Origin: Lachnospiraceae bacterium | GTDB lineage: Bacteria; Bacillota; Clostridia; Lachnospirales; Lachnospiraceae | Length of the DNA: 63,696 nucleotides | Direction: 5' to 3' | Assembly (NCBI GenBank): GCA_910574885.1 | Contig: CAJTDD010000028.1 | Location: forward strand, 1,967-65,662 | Shown: in pieces, positions 35,430 through 45,563 of the stretch | How positions within the stretch are numbered: position 1 is the first letter of the stretch | How the letters are laid out: each line of letters starts with the position of its first letter | Notes under the pieces: generated by a model | Databases searched by the model: none | What the model was told of the DNA's origin: nothing | What the model saw: only the letters and a program-made list of their open reading frames with translations | Made by a program: the position numbers and the translations under genes

Positions 35430-36835
35430 TGAAGTGGCTCCATTTATCAGATATTCATATGGGTTCTGAGTTGATTCCTGGGGCGGATACCCAACGGCTC
35501 AGGGAACAGCTCTTAACTTATTTGGCGGAAGAGGTGGGCCCGGTAGATTGGCTTTTCCTGACCGGCGACTACCGCTATTGCGGGCAGCCAAATACGCCGG
35601 AGCAAGCATGGGACTGGATTCGGCGTATTGCGAATGCGGTTAAGCTCAGTGATATTTCAGAACAAGTCTGCATGGCGCCTGGAAACCATGACATTGCCAG
35701 AAGTAATGTAAGAAAATACTTAACAGATGGAATTCGACAAAATTACAATCCTATGGCAGGGGTGTTTGAACAAGAGGAATTAGCAGCTTTGCTGCAAGGA
35801 TTTTCTTACTATAACGGCTTATATCAGAAAGTATATGGCGTAGATTACATAGAGCATTCTCTTCAAAAACATAATCCACACATTTACAAAGACTGCGGAG
35901 AGTTTTGTATCTATATGCTGAATACCGCGTTACTGTCAAATGAGGATGAGGAACGAGGAAGCCTTTTGGTCGGAACCGGACATGTATCCTATTTAGAATC
36001 GGCAAATGGGAAGCCAGTCATCGCTTTGGGACATCATGGATTGGAACTGCTGGCGCCGGAAGAGCGAAGAAGCTTGAAAACGATTTTCAAAGAGAAAAAT
36101 GTGAAACTCTATCTGTGCGGGGATGCCCATGAATTGTATGAAGACTGCCAGGGAGAAGGTCTTTATCAAATAACAAGCGGCTGTATTTGCAGAAGTTCTA
36201 AGGATGTAGACGCCGCATTTACCACAGGAGAAATAGCGGGCGGAGACATCCAGGTAACTGCCCATGAATGGCGCGGAAATTGGGCAGTCAACCCTCATTT
36301 TGGAACTCAGGGAGTATTGCAGATTGGCGGAAGCAGTGGTTGGAATCATGAATTCAAAGGGTTTGAACCAAGACTTTGGAAGCATTTCCAAGAAGGGGTT
36401 CAGAACTATGAAAGAGAAGACGTCCAGATTCACACGCCCCAAATCTTACTTCTTTTGCTTCAATATCCAGGAAGCATCATGAAAAGGAGTTTCGATCAGT
36501 ATAGAGTGAAAAGCGGCAGTTTGGCATTGGGCGATTATCTATGCAGTTACTATAAAAAAGTAAATGCAGAACAGAAAGCCTGCGGCATGCATTTTAACTG
36601 GGGAATTGAATGGAATGCGCTGCTTGGGCTGGAGCTTGCAAAATCCCTGATGCAGCGCAAAAAATATCCGTATATAACAGAAAATCTTTTATCATACGCA
36701 GTTTTATCATCTGACAGAAGTAATACGGTGAAACAATTACAGCTAAAATTGGGAGTGGAAACATTTGAAATGATAAAGCAAAGAATTTTATATGACGGCA
36801 CAGAAGTGAATTTTGTGCAAATGCCTTTATTGTAA
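35429..36835 (+). CDS. Calcineurin-like metallophosphoesterase
   Basis: A 468-residue cytosolic protein with the complete metal-site set: DIH (8-10), GDY (46-48), GNHD (85-88), GHH (201-203) and GDAH (231-234). A C-terminal extension of about 200 residues is not recognised. The ATG at 35429 follows AGAGGAG and overlaps the SLATT stop by one base. The family hydrolyses phosphoesters, including phosphoproteins and nucleotides. Between a predicted pore protein and a kinase, it may reverse or process the kinase signal. That is inference. Confidence 0.85.
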   Translation: MKWLHLSDIHMGSELIPGADTQRLREQLLTYLAEEVGPVDWLFLTGDYRYCGQPNTPEQAWDWIRRIANAVKLSDISEQVCMAPGNHDIARSNVRKYLTDGIRQNYNPMAGVFEQEELAALLQGFSYYNGLYQKVYGVDYIEHSLQKHNPHIYKDCGEFCIYMLNTALLSNEDEERGSLLVGTGHVSYLESANGKPVIALGHHGLELLAPEERRSLKTIFKEKNVKLYLCGDAHELYEDCQGEGLYQITSGCICRSSKDVDAAFTTGEIAGGDIQVTAHEWRGNWAVNPHFGTQGVLQIGGSSGWNHEFKGFEPRLWKHFQEGVQNYEREDVQIHTPQILLLLLQYPGSIMKRSFDQYRVKSGSLALGDYLCSYYKKVNAEQKACGMHFNWGIEWNALLGLELAKSLMQRKKYPYITENLLSYAVLSSDRSNTVKQLQLKLGVETFEMIKQRILYDGTEVNFVQMPLL

Positions 36836-36854
36836 GTTAAGGGAGAGAATCGTT

Positions 36855-38636
36855 ATGGAAAGTGAAAAGAGTGAAGAGAGTTTCTCGGTTTATTTGCCGG
36901 ATATGTCTGCGATAAGCATCAGAGAATGTGAATCCAATGAAGAAAAACAGAGATTTCCGTTTGTGCTGCCGCCATCGTATAAGCCGGCGCATACTTTTTT
37001 GGTTGGAGATGTAATCCTGGAACGGTATGAGGTAAAGGAGCGTATGCATGGGAATATGGGGGATGTCTATCGGTGCTATGACAGATTTTTAAGGGATGAT
37101 GTTGCGATGAAAACGCTGATCAGCGATGGCAGAGGCAGCCGCCGAAAGTTTGAGTTTTTTATGGAAGAAGTACAGGAACGGATGCATATAGATTATCATC
37201 CCAATGTAACAAGCCTCATGCTTGTGGAGAATATCCAGGGCTATCCTTATATTATCAGCGAGTGGGTGAAGGGAGATCCACATTATGGGAATTCTTTTGA
37301 TGGATGGATGAATTCTTATTCCTTTCAAACAGAAGAAATCGTGGATTTTATGTTACAAGTCTGTAAGGGACTTGAACACTGCTGCAAACAACTTTCCAAA
37401 GTGGAAAAAAGGTTTGTTCTCGGAGATTTGAAACCTGAAAATATTTTAGTTTCAGAAGACCGTACATACAAACTAATGGATTTTTCTACCCACAGTTACA
37501 CGGCTGCATGGGCTTCCCCAGAACAGAAAAAAGGGGAAGAATTGGATGAGCGCAGCGATATTTATACGCTTGGCATGATTGCCTTTTGTCTGTTAAAGCA
37601 AGAGGAGGGAAACGCAAGCGGGAATGCTCTGGAAACCAGGGTACGAGAGTTGGTTTTGCGGTGTATGGAATCGGACCCTAAGGATAGATTTACATCATAT
37701 AGAGAATTGCAGGAGGCGCTGCAGGAATGCTGTCGCAAGTTTCAGATTCCGGAACATAAGAATAAGATACGGTATCGGACTTTTTTAGATAACCTCTATA
37801 AAACTTATTCTGAAATTAATATGGGTTGGGCAAATCCAGGCGCGGGAACTCTTATGAATGCAAGTTATGCCATGGGGCTGATAACAAAAAACTATCTGAG
37901 TATGGGAGAATATATGGAATATGCCAGAAATGAAGACAGGGATCTCTATGAAGCGGAGGCGGCAAGACTGCGTGGAGACGCCAGGGAAGCTATGGAAATT
38001 CTTTCCCGCTCCTATACGTTCAGAAAAAAATCGCCTAAGTTTTTTTATATACGCGGATTGGCGTATTATTCCCTGAATGACTTCCCAGACGCAATTCATG
38101 AATTTGCGCTGTCTTCGGAGAGGGAGTTATTTCTTCCGGCTTTAGATATTATGGCGGATCTCTTACTGCAAAATCCTGCTTTATACAGTGAACCGGGGCG
38201 TCAGGGTAATGTAAAAATAATTTTGGATAAGATGGGGCGTGATAACCTGAAGAATGTTCCAGGATATTTATTTAACCAGGTATACGGCAAGTTTTTAATG
38301 TTGATTGGAGATTATAAAGGGGCGTCCCTGGCGTTTCAAGAAAGCCTGGGATATCCGAATGTGATGGAATGGATTACTTTGTACTATTTCGGGATATGTG
38401 AATACCGTCAGAAGAACAGCTATACTGCGGAGGCTATATTTTTGAGTGTGGTACGGATGATCACCGATGATGCGAATTATCTGGCGGATAGAAGGAAAGC
38501 GATTACACTGCTTTTTTGTTGGTTTACTCTTGGAAATGAGAGCAAGACGGCGGAATTGATTTCGATGATACGTGAAAAATATGGGGACAATTACCAGTAT
38601 CTGCTAGAGTCTGTTAGGCATGATTTGTCTTCTTGA
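36855..38636 (+). CDS. Ser/Thr protein kinase with C-terminal TPR-like repeats
   Basis: A 593-residue protein. The kinase domain (about 58-320) has a Gly loop MHGNMGDVY (64-72), Lys86 in AMKTL, the catalytic loop GDLKPENIL with Asp191 and Asn196, DFS in place of DFG (209-211), SPE for APE (221-223) and the SDIYTLG helix (234-240). All catalytic residues are kept, although HRD is changed to LGD. The rest (about 340-593) consists of helical TPR-like pairs such as FFYIRGLAYYSLNDFPDAI. No transmembrane segment is present. It is the last gene of the SLATT operon. Confidence 0.86.
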   Translation: MESEKSEESFSVYLPDMSAISIRECESNEEKQRFPFVLPPSYKPAHTFLVGDVILERYEVKERMHGNMGDVYRCYDRFLRDDVAMKTLISDGRGSRRKFEFFMEEVQERMHIDYHPNVTSLMLVENIQGYPYIISEWVKGDPHYGNSFDGWMNSYSFQTEEIVDFMLQVCKGLEHCCKQLSKVEKRFVLGDLKPENILVSEDRTYKLMDFSTHSYTAAWASPEQKKGEELDERSDIYTLGMIAFCLLKQEEGNASGNALETRVRELVLRCMESDPKDRFTSYRELQEALQECCRKFQIPEHKNKIRYRTFLDNLYKTYSEINMGWANPGAGTLMNASYAMGLITKNYLSMGEYMEYARNEDRDLYEAEAARLRGDAREAMEILSRSYTFRKKSPKFFYIRGLAYYSLNDFPDAIHEFALSSERELFLPALDIMADLLLQNPALYSEPGRQGNVKIILDKMGRDNLKNVPGYLFNQVYGKFLMLIGDYKGASLAFQESLGYPNVMEWITLYYFGICEYRQKNSYTAEAIFLSVVRMITDDANYLADRRKAITLLFCWFTLGNESKTAELISMIREKYGDNYQYLLESVRHDLSS

Positions 38637-38660
38637 TTTATTTTAATATAGAGTTTAAAG

Positions 38661-38696
38661 GGCTGGGCAGCATTTGTCCAGCCTTGTTATTTGTCT
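38661..38696 (+). terminator. Terminator of the SLATT-phosphoesterase-kinase operon
   Basis: GGCTGGGCA (38661-38669) pairs with TGTCCAGCC (38675-38683, one G-T pair), followed by TTGTTATTTGT. It closes the operon before the recombinase gene. Confidence 0.8.
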
Positions 38697-38772
38697 TATT
38701 TGAATGTGTCATAATGCCACGTTCTTTTTCTTCTTATATAATCATTTAAAAAAAAGAGAGGAATGATTACAA

Positions 38773-39747
38773 ATGACAAAAAATCAGAAATTGGAGACAA
38801 TCGTACCACAGTGGCTGGAGAATTCAAAGATGCGTGTAAAGGAGTCTACTTATGTAAAATATGTGAACCTGACGTCTAATCACATCTTACCATTACTTGG
38901 TGATATTGAGGCGGATCGCCTGACGACAGACACTATCGAGCAGTTTGTACAGAGCAGGCTGAATGCAGGCAATAAACAAGGCAAAGGCCTGGCTGAGAAA
39001 ACGGTGAAGGATCTTCTGATTGTATTAAAAGATATCTGCCGTTATGCGGCTCTATGTGATGTTAACATTCCATGCCGTTTTGAACTAATTCGGGTCAGGG
39101 GGAATGACAGCGAGATCCAGGTTTTGGACAAACATACCCAGTTGCGTCTGGAGCGTTTCCTTATGAGGGACGTCTATAATCTGAGGAAAACCGGAATCCT
39201 GCTGAGCCTGTGCATGGGGCTTCGGTTAGGGGAGATCTGCGCGTTGCGGAAAGGGCAGATTTTATATAAGGAAGGAATCCTCCAAGTGAGATCTACGATG
39301 CAGAGAATCCAGAATTTTAATGCCGAGGTAGATTGGAAGGGGAGGGAGAACCGGAAAACGAGGGTCATCATCACTTCGCCTAAGAGCGCTTGTTCTGTGA
39401 GGGATATCCCAATGCCGCAATTTATGATGGAGCGTTTGGAACGTCTGAAGACTTCGGATGATGATGTGTTTGTACTGACAGGTACATCGAAAAAATTTAT
39501 TGAGCCGAGAACGTATGAAAATGTTTTTAAGAGATATTTAATGGAGTGTAATATGGATATTGTAAATTTTCATGCATTACGCCATACATTTGCAACAAGG
39601 TGCATAGAGAGGGGATTTGATGTCAAAACTCTAAGTGAGATTCTGGGGCATGCGAATGTAAATATCACATTGAATCGTTATGTTCATTCTTCCATGGAGC
39701 AGAAACGAAAATGGATGAGCGAGATGACGCTGGGGGTGATGTATTAA
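38773..39747 (+). CDS. Tyrosine recombinase/integrase (solitary)
   Basis: A 324-residue phage-integrase-family protein. The SAM-like core-binding domain covers about 1-100. The catalytic set is Arg in GLRLGEICAL, HALRHTFATRC, ILGHANVNITLNRYVH with the Tyr nucleophile. It has no excisionase, repressor or relaxase neighbour, and lies between the SLATT operon and rpsL. It may be left from the element that brought the SLATT operon, or act on a local invertible site; no matching att repeat was found. Confidence 0.9.
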   Translation: MTKNQKLETIVPQWLENSKMRVKESTYVKYVNLTSNHILPLLGDIEADRLTTDTIEQFVQSRLNAGNKQGKGLAEKTVKDLLIVLKDICRYAALCDVNIPCRFELIRVRGNDSEIQVLDKHTQLRLERFLMRDVYNLRKTGILLSLCMGLRLGEICALRKGQILYKEGILQVRSTMQRIQNFNAEVDWKGRENRKTRVIITSPKSACSVRDIPMPQFMMERLERLKTSDDDVFVLTGTSKKFIEPRTYENVFKRYLMECNMDIVNFHALRHTFATRCIERGFDVKTLSEILGHANVNITLNRYVHSSMEQKRKWMSEMTLGVMY

Positions 39748-39781
39748 GATAATAATTAGTTGTAAAAATACGGAAAACCCC

Positions 39782-39810
39782 TTGACAAGGGTGGTTATTC
39801 GTAATAAACT
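39782..39810 (+). promoter_or_regulatory. str operon promoter
   Basis: TTGACA (39782-39787), a 17-bp spacer and TAAACT (39805-39810), about 105 bp before the rpsL start. Confidence 0.8.
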
Positions 39811-39914
39811 AATCTAGCGTGTATCGGGGATTCCCGGAACACGGGGCAGGCAATAGACAGCCTGCAGATTGGCAACAGAATGCAACTTATTATAATCGTA
39901 GGAGGTGAAAGAGA

Positions 39915-40337
39915 ATGCCAACATTTAACCAGTTAGTAAAGAAAGGCCGTGAGACGTCTGTAAAGAAGTCTACAGCTCCAGCGCTTCAGAAAGGGTATAA
40001 CTCTTTAAGGAAGAGAAGTACGGATGCATCCGCTCCTCAGAAGAGAGGTGTTTGTACCGCAGTTAAGACTGCTACACCTAAGAAGCCTAACTCAGCGCTT
40101 CGTAAGATTGCCAGAGTACGTCTGTCTAACGGTATTGAGGTGACAAGCTATATCCCAGGAGAAGGCCACAACCTTCAGGAGCATAGTGTTGTCCTGATTC
40201 GTGGTGGAAGGGTAAAAGACCTTCCAGGTACAAGATATCATATCGTTAGAGGAACGCTTGATACGGCAGGTGTCGCTAAGAGAAGGCAGGCACGTTCTAA
40301 ATACGGCGCCAAGAGACCAAAAGACGCTAAAAAGTAA
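39915..40337 (+). CDS. rpsL: Ribosomal protein S12
   Basis: A 140-residue small-subunit protein of the decoding centre. It has the universal [12 protein letters not shown] start, the [18 protein letters not shown] loop (streptomycin-site lysines present, wild type by eye), and [17 protein letters not shown]. The RBS is AGGAGGTGA. It is first in the str operon and is preceded by its own promoter rather than by rpoC. Confidence 0.98.
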   Translation: MPTFNQLVKKGRETSVKKSTAPALQKGYNSLRKRSTDASAPQKRGVCTAVKTATPKKPNSALRKIARVRLSNGIEVTSYIPGEGHNLQEHSVVLIRGGRVKDLPGTRYHIVRGTLDTAGVAKRRQARSKYGAKRPKDAKK

Positions 40338-40491
40338 GAATTTTCAAGTAGTCACAAACAGAACTATGATTAAGTAAGTTGCAAGGATATAGATTGCACT
40401 ACACAGTATCATTAGAAAGACACATGTGAGTACCGATGAATTAATCAGTGCATTTTTTAATTGCACAATTATGTTTAAGGAGGGAAGGACC

Positions 40492-40962
40492 GTGCCACGT
40501 AAAGGACATACCCAGAAGAGAGATGTATTAGCAGATCCGTTGTACAACAATAAAGTGGTTACAAAGCTGATTAACAACATCATGTTAGACGGCAAGAAGG
40601 GTGTAGCACAGAAGATTGTATACGGAGCTTTTGACAGAGTTGCCGCAAAATCCGATAAGCCGGCAATCGAAGTATTTGAAGAGGCAATGAGCAACATCAT
40701 GCCTGTACTCGAGGTTAAGGCAAGACGTATCGGAGGGGCAACCTACCAGGTGCCAATCGAAGTAAGAGCCGACAGAAGACAGGCTTTGGCGCTTCGCTGG
40801 CTGACATTGTATTCACGCAAGAGAGGCGAGAAGACGATGGAGGAAAGATTGGCAAATGAGATTCTTGATGCATCCAACAACACAGGCGCATCTGTGAAGA
40901 AGAAAGAAGACATGCACAAGATGGCTGAGGCAAATAAGGCATTTGCACACTACAGATTCTAG
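40492..40962 (+). CDS. rpsG: Ribosomal protein S7
   Basis: A 156-residue protein starting with GTG ([20 protein letters not shown]) 7 nt behind AAGGAGGG. A longer frame back to 40426 has no RBS. It binds the 3' domain of 16S rRNA and nucleates head assembly. The 154-bp gap after rpsL has no gene and may hold a translational control site. Confidence 0.98.
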   Translation: MPRKGHTQKRDVLADPLYNNKVVTKLINNIMLDGKKGVAQKIVYGAFDRVAAKSDKPAIEVFEEAMSNIMPVLEVKARRIGGATYQVPIEVRADRRQALALRWLTLYSRKRGEKTMEERLANEILDASNNTGASVKKKEDMHKMAEANKAFAHYRF

Positions 40963-40971
40963 GAGGCAGCA

Positions 40972-43089
40972 ATGGCAGGAAGAGAATACCCGTTAGAGAG
41001 AACTAGAAATATCGGTATTATGGCGCATATTGATGCTGGAAAGACAACAACAACAGAGCGTATTTTGTATTATACCGGTGTTAATCACAAGATTGGTGAT
41101 ACTCATGAAGGTACTGCTACCATGGACTGGATGGCCCAGGAACAGGAGCGGGGTATCACGATTACTTCCGCTGCTACAACATGTCACTGGACGCTGCAGG
41201 AAAACTGCAAGCCAAAAGAGGGTGAATTAGAGCACCGTATCAATATTATTGATACCCCGGGACACGTTGACTTTACAGTAGAAGTAGAGCGTTCACTCCG
41301 TGTACTCGATGGCGCAGTAGGTGTATTTTGTGCTAAGGGCGGAGTTGAACCGCAGTCAGAGAACGTATGGCGTCAGGCTGACACATACAATGTACCGAGA
41401 ATGGCATTTATTAACAAGATGGATATCTTGGGAGCCAATTTCTATGGTGCAGTAGAGCAGATCAAGACCAGATTAGGAAAGAATGCTATCTGCATCCAGC
41501 TTCCAATCGGAAAAGAAGATGAATTCAAGGGAATCATCGATCTCTTTGAGATGAAGGCTTACATCTATAATGATGATAAGGGAGATGATATCTCAATTGT
41601 TGATATTCCGGAGGATATGGCAGATGACGCAGAACTTTACCGTTCAGAACTGGTAGAGAAGATCTGTGAGTTAGATGATGATTTGATGATGGCTTACCTG
41701 GAAGGGGAAGAGCCGTCTGTCAGTGAATTAAAGGCAGTTTTAAGAAAAGCAACCTGCGAATGTACGGCAGTTCCGGTATGTTGCGGAACGGCTTACAGAA
41801 ATAAAGGAGTTCAGAAACTTCTTGACGCGGTCGTTGAGTTCATGCCTTCTCCGCTTGACATCCCGCCGATTCAGGGCGTTGATGGAGACGGAAATGATAC
41901 GGTGAGACATTCTTCGGATGAAGAGCCGTTTTCAGCGCTTGCATTTAAGATTATGACAGACCCGTTTGTAGGGAAGCTGGCATATTTCAGAGTATATTCT
42001 GGTACGATGAACTCCGGTTCTTACGTACTGAACGCAACAAAGGGCAAGAAAGAGCGTGTTGGACGTATCCTTCAGATGCATGCCAACAAGAGAGAGGAAC
42101 TGAGCAAGGTTTATTCCGGTGACATCGCGGCAGCGATTGGATTCAAGTTTACGACGACGGGTGATACCATCTGTGACGAGCAGCATCCGGTAATCTTAGA
42201 GTCCATGGAATTCCCGGAGCCGGTTATCGAGCTTGCAATCGAGCCTAAGACCAAGGCTTCTCAGGGCAAACTTGGCGAGTCTCTTGCCAAACTTGCAGAG
42301 GAAGACCCGACATTCCGTGCTCATACTGACCCGGATACAGGCCAGACGATTATTGCCGGAATGGGCGAGCTTCATCTGGAGATTATTGTTGACAGACTTC
42401 TCCGTGAGTTCAAGGTAGAGGCGAACGTAGGCGCACCTCAGGTTGCTTACAAGGAAGCATTTACTAAGGCGGTAGACGTAGACAGCAAGTATGCGAAGCA
42501 GTCCGGCGGACGCGGACAGTATGGACATTGTAAGGTTAAATTCGAGCCAATGGATATCAACGGTGAGGAGACCTTCAAGTTTGAGTCTACGGTAGTCGGC
42601 GGTGCGATTCCTAAGGAATACATTCCTAAGATTGGGGAAGGTATTGAGGAAGCGATGCAGTCCGGTATCCTTGGAGGATTCCCGGTTGTGGGCGTTAAGG
42701 CGAATGTATATGACGGTTCTTACCATGAAGTCGATTCAAGTGAAATGGCATTCCATATCGCCGGTTCCCTGGCGTTTAAGGACGCTATGAAGAAGGCTGC
42801 TCCGGTATTATGTGAGCCTATCATGAAGGTGGAAGTAACGATGCCGGAAGAGTATATGGGAGACGTTATCGGCGACATTAACTCTCGCCGTGGAAGAATC
42901 GAAGGCATGGATGACCTTGGCGGCGGTAAGATTGTCCGCGGATATGTTCCGTTGTCTGAGATGTTCGGATACTCTACAGACCTTCGTTCACGTACTCAGG
43001 GACGTGGAAATTACTCCATGTTCTTTGAAAAATACGAGCAGGTACCGAAATCTGTACAGGAAAAGGTATTATCGAACAAAAATGATTAA
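40972..43089 (+). CDS. fusA: Elongation factor G
   Basis: A 705-residue translational GTPase. G1 is AHIDAGKTT, switch I/II regions include [12 protein letters not shown] and DTPGHVDF, and G4 is NKMD. Domain IV has [11 protein letters not shown] and the C terminus [16 protein letters not shown]. It drives translocation. The RBS is AGGAGGCAGC, 9 bp after rpsG. Confidence 0.98.
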   Translation: MAGREYPLERTRNIGIMAHIDAGKTTTTERILYYTGVNHKIGDTHEGTATMDWMAQEQERGITITSAATTCHWTLQENCKPKEGELEHRINIIDTPGHVDFTVEVERSLRVLDGAVGVFCAKGGVEPQSENVWRQADTYNVPRMAFINKMDILGANFYGAVEQIKTRLGKNAICIQLPIGKEDEFKGIIDLFEMKAYIYNDDKGDDISIVDIPEDMADDAELYRSELVEKICELDDDLMMAYLEGEEPSVSELKAVLRKATCECTAVPVCCGTAYRNKGVQKLLDAVVEFMPSPLDIPPIQGVDGDGNDTVRHSSDEEPFSALAFKIMTDPFVGKLAYFRVYSGTMNSGSYVLNATKGKKERVGRILQMHANKREELSKVYSGDIAAAIGFKFTTTGDTICDEQHPVILESMEFPEPVIELAIEPKTKASQGKLGESLAKLAEEDPTFRAHTDPDTGQTIIAGMGELHLEIIVDRLLREFKVEANVGAPQVAYKEAFTKAVDVDSKYAKQSGGRGQYGHCKVKFEPMDINGEETFKFESTVVGGAIPKEYIPKIGEGIEEAMQSGILGGFPVVGVKANVYDGSYHEVDSSEMAFHIAGSLAFKDAMKKAAPVLCEPIMKVEVTMPEEYMGDVIGDINSRRGRIEGMDDLGGGKIVRGYVPLSEMFGYSTDLRSRTQGRGNYSMFFEKYEQVPKSVQEKVLSNKND

Positions 43090-43106
43090 TTAAATAGTAA
43101 AAAGGC

Positions 43107-43135
43107 TTGAAAAACTGCATGATTTGAAATATAAT
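43107..43135 (+). promoter_or_regulatory. tuf promoter
   Basis: TTGAAA (43107-43112), a 17-bp spacer and TATAAT (43130-43135), in the gap between fusA and tuf. It would allow tuf to be expressed more strongly than the rest of the operon. Confidence 0.7.
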
Positions 43136-43199
43136 CAATGTTAGCTGAGTAAACGTAAATATTTTTAAACGCACTGTATTTTAAGGAGGATTATTCAAA

Positions 43200-44393
43200 A
43201 TGGCAAAGGCTAAATTTGAAAGAACAAAACCACATTGTAATATTGGTACAATCGGTCACGTTGACCACGGCAAGACCACTCTGACAGCAGCTATCACCAA
43301 GACTCTTGCAGAGAGAGTTGCAGGTAATGCGGCAGTAGATTTCGAGAACATCGACAAGGCTCCAGAAGAGAGAGAGCGTGGTATCACAATTTCTACAGCA
43401 CACGTTGAGTATGAGACAGAGAAGCGTCACTATGCTCACGTAGACTGCCCAGGACATGCTGACTATGTTAAGAACATGATTACTGGTGCGGCTCAGATGG
43501 ACGGCGCTATCCTTGTAGTCGCTGCTACTGACGGTGTTATGGCTCAGACAAGAGAGCACATCCTGCTTTCTCGTCAGGTAGGTGTTCCTTATATCGTTGT
43601 ATTCATGAACAAGTGTGACATGGTTGACGATGAGGAGCTTCTTGAGCTGGTTGAGATGGAAATCCGCGAGCTGTTAGACGAGTATGAGTTCCCGGGAGAT
43701 GACACACCGATTATCCAGGGTTCTGCTCTGAAGGCTCTTGAGGATCCGTCAGGCGAGTGGGGAGATAAGGTTATGGAGCTGATGGCAGCAGTTGACAGCT
43801 ACATTCCAGATCCGCAGCGTGCAACAGATCAGCCGTTCCTGATGCCTGTAGAGGACGTATTCTCTATTACAGGACGTGGAACAGTTGCTACTGGTAGAGT
43901 AGAGCGTGGTGTGCTTCATGTTTCTGACGAAGTAGAGATCGTTGGTATCCATGAGGAGACAAGAAAGACGGTTGTTACAGGTGTTGAGATGTTCCGTAAG
44001 CTGCTTGACGAGGCTCAGGCTGGTGATAACATCGGCGCTCTTCTGCGTGGTGTTCAGAGAACAGAGATTGAAAGAGGACAGGTTCTTGTTAAACCGGGTT
44101 CTGTAACTTGCCACAAGAAGTTTACGGCTCAGGTTTACGTATTGACGAAGGATGAAGGTGGACGTCATACACCATTCTTCAACAACTACAGACCACAGTT
44201 CTATTTCAGAACAACAGACGTTACAGGTGTCTGCAATCTGCCGGAGGGCGTAGAGATGTGTATGCCTGGCGATAACGTAGAGATGTCTATCGAGTTGATT
44301 CACCCGGTTGCTATGGAGCAGGGACTTAGGTTCGCTATCCGTGAGGGTGGTCGTACAGTAGGTTCTGGAAGGGTTGCTACAATCATTGAGTAA
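43200..44393 (+). CDS. tuf: Elongation factor Tu
   Basis: A 397-residue GTPase that delivers aminoacyl-tRNA. G1 is [24 protein letters not shown] is the switch II region and NKCD is G4. The length is complete, ending [17 protein letters not shown]. The last 18 codons (44340-44393) have a diverged second version at 57857-57910. This indicates that an element inserted here and now supplies the 3' end of this gene. Confidence 0.98.
   Translation: MAKAKFERTKPHCNIGTIGHVDHGKTTLTAAITKTLAERVAGNAAVDFENIDKAPEERERGITISTAHVEYETEKRHYAHVDCPGHADYVKNMITGAAQMDGAILVVAATDGVMAQTREHILLSRQVGVPYIVVFMNKCDMVDDEELLELVEMEIRELLDEYEFPGDDTPIIQGSALKALEDPSGEWGDKVMELMAAVDSYIPDPQRATDQPFLMPVEDVFSITGRGTVATGRVERGVLHVSDEVEIVGIHEETRKTVVTGVEMFRKLLDEAQAGDNIGALLRGVQRTEIERGQVLVKPGSVTCHKKFTAQVYVLTKDEGGRHTPFFNNYRPQFYFRTTDVTGVCNLPEGVEMCMPGDNVEMSIELIHPVAMEQGLRFAIREGGRTVGSGRVATIIE
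44340..44393 (+). repeat. attL-like site: tuf 3' end copy 1
   Basis: The last 18 codons of tuf. The first 12 bp, CGTGAGGGTGGT, are identical to the start of copy 2 at 57857. Crossover is likely within or near this block. Confidence 0.7.
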
Positions 44394-44427
44394 TCTTGTA
44401 ATTAGAGCCAAATAATAAAAATAAGCA

Positions 44428-44466
44428 CCGCAATCCTTTGAAAAATCAAGGGGTTGCGGTTTCTTA
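44428..44466 (+). terminator. tuf terminator (probably element-borne)
   Basis: CCGCAATCCTTTGA (44428-44441) pairs with TCAAGGGGTTGCGG (44446-44459) with one mismatch, followed by TTTCTT. If the tuf 3' end comes from element 1, this terminator was brought with it. Confidence 0.85.
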
Positions 44467-44553
44467 ATGCCTAAAAATAATAGCGAACAAAAGGAAAAGC
44501 CACTTGCCGAAATTTCATTGAAAATGGCTTGTGGCTCTAAAATGGCTCTATTT

Positions 44554-45177
44554 TTATTCGCTGTCACTCTGATTCTTCTTAAATTGCCGCTCCAAATGTT
44601 CATTTCGGAGTTTCATTCTTGTAGCACTGTCTATATTTTCATACACTTTCTTTGTCACTGGCAAGGTGGAGTAATCAGCAATTTTCTGTTTTTTCCATAT
44701 ATCAAACATATCCTTTGGCGTAAAGTAGGATTCAAAACTTTCCCGGCTCTCATTCAATGAAGCAAGGAATTGACACATATCTGCATTATATAAATGTCCT
44801 TTTTCGTTCCCATAGAATTTAATGTTTGCATACCAACGGTTATCTTCGGTTTCTATGTCATTGAAAAATTTATCGTTGATTTCCAGTTCATAGCGCAATT
44901 CTTTTAATTCGTTCAATTCTAAAAGAAAACTGATAATATCGCCCATAGACGATAAAGAAAATTCATTGTCTGAAATGCCAAAAAGCCAATCCAAAGAAAC
45001 GTGGTATTGTTTTGCTATGGCATAAAGTACCTCGTTGGACGGAGATACCGTTCCGTTTTCATAACTGGATAGGGTGGATTGCTTTATGCCTAGCTTTTTG
45101 CAAAATTCACTTTGGTTCAAACCTAGATTTTTACGGAGTTGTTTTATCCGTTCTGCTATCTGAATTGTATTATCCAT
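44554..45177 (-). CDS. XRE-family repressor of element 1
   Basis: A 207-residue protein. The N-terminal helix-turn-helix (about residues 8-62) reads RIKQLRKNLGLNQSEFCKKLGI and TLSSYENGTVSPS; the C-terminal part is not recognised. The ATG at 45177 was chosen because AAGAGGTAAC precedes it; a longer frame to 45279 runs through its promoter. It is transcribed divergently from the xis-like gene, the layout of a lysogeny-type switch. Confidence 0.87.
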   Translation of the reverse strand: MDNTIQIAERIKQLRKNLGLNQSEFCKKLGIKQSTLSSYENGTVSPSNEVLYAIAKQYHVSLDWLFGISDNEFSLSSMGDIISFLLELNELKELRYELEINDKFFNDIETEDNRWYANIKFYGNEKGHLYNADMCQFLASLNESRESFESYFTPKDMFDIWKKQKIADYSTLPVTKKVYENIDSATRMKLRNEHLERQFKKNQSDSE

Positions 45178-45209
45178 GCCGTTACCTCTTTTCTTTTTTG
45201 CTTTCTTAT

Positions 45210-45301
45210 AGTATAGCACTTCCAATAAATATTGACAACAATAATAAATATAAAAAATGCAAATAAAAATTATTGACATAAATGATAGAGGGTGCTAGAA
45301 T
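45210..45301. promoter_or_regulatory. Divergent promoters of element 1 control region
   Basis: Minus strand: TTGTCA and TATACT (45210-45238, 17-bp spacer) for the repressor. Plus strand: TTGACA (45273-45278), a 17-bp spacer and extended -10 TGC-TAGAAT (45296-45301) for the xis-like and int genes. Confidence 0.75.
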
Positions 45302-45348
45302 ATCATTAACACTAATAAATAGTGGAATAAATGATAAGGAGAGATTGC

Positions 45349-45549
45349 ATGAACGGACAGAACTACTTATTGACTGCCGGAGAAGTTGCGGAAACATTGG
45401 GTGTTTCCAAAGGACACGCTTACAAACTGATAAGAGAATTAAATGAAGAATTACAGAGCAAAGGCTATCTTGTTGTTGCCGGGAAAGTGCCAAAGGCATT
45501 TTGGGAAACAAAGTTTTACGGTTACAATCAGCCGAACCAAACCGCATGA
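45349..45549 (+). CDS. Xis-like small HTH protein of element 1
   Basis: A 66-residue protein with a MerR/excisionase-type winged helix: LLTAGEVAETLGVSKGHAYKLIRELNEEL and a tail with VPKAFWETKFYGY. The ATG at 45349 follows AAGGAGAG. A clear homologue lies in the same position in element 2 (60538). Its place just before int and its size point to a directionality factor or integrase activator. Confidence 0.8.
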   Translation: MNGQNYLLTAGEVAETLGVSKGHAYKLIRELNEELQSKGYLVVAGKVPKAFWETKFYGYNQPNQTA

Positions 45550-45563
45550 AAGGGGGATAAGGA

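Noticed and set aside
42196..42726. Minus-strand frames inside fusA and tuf
   Set aside because: Shadows of highly biased ribosomal-type genes; no RBS or domain.
44467..44760. 97-residue frame after tuf
   Set aside because: It overlaps the XRE repressor gene on the other strand and the tuf terminator; no RBS.
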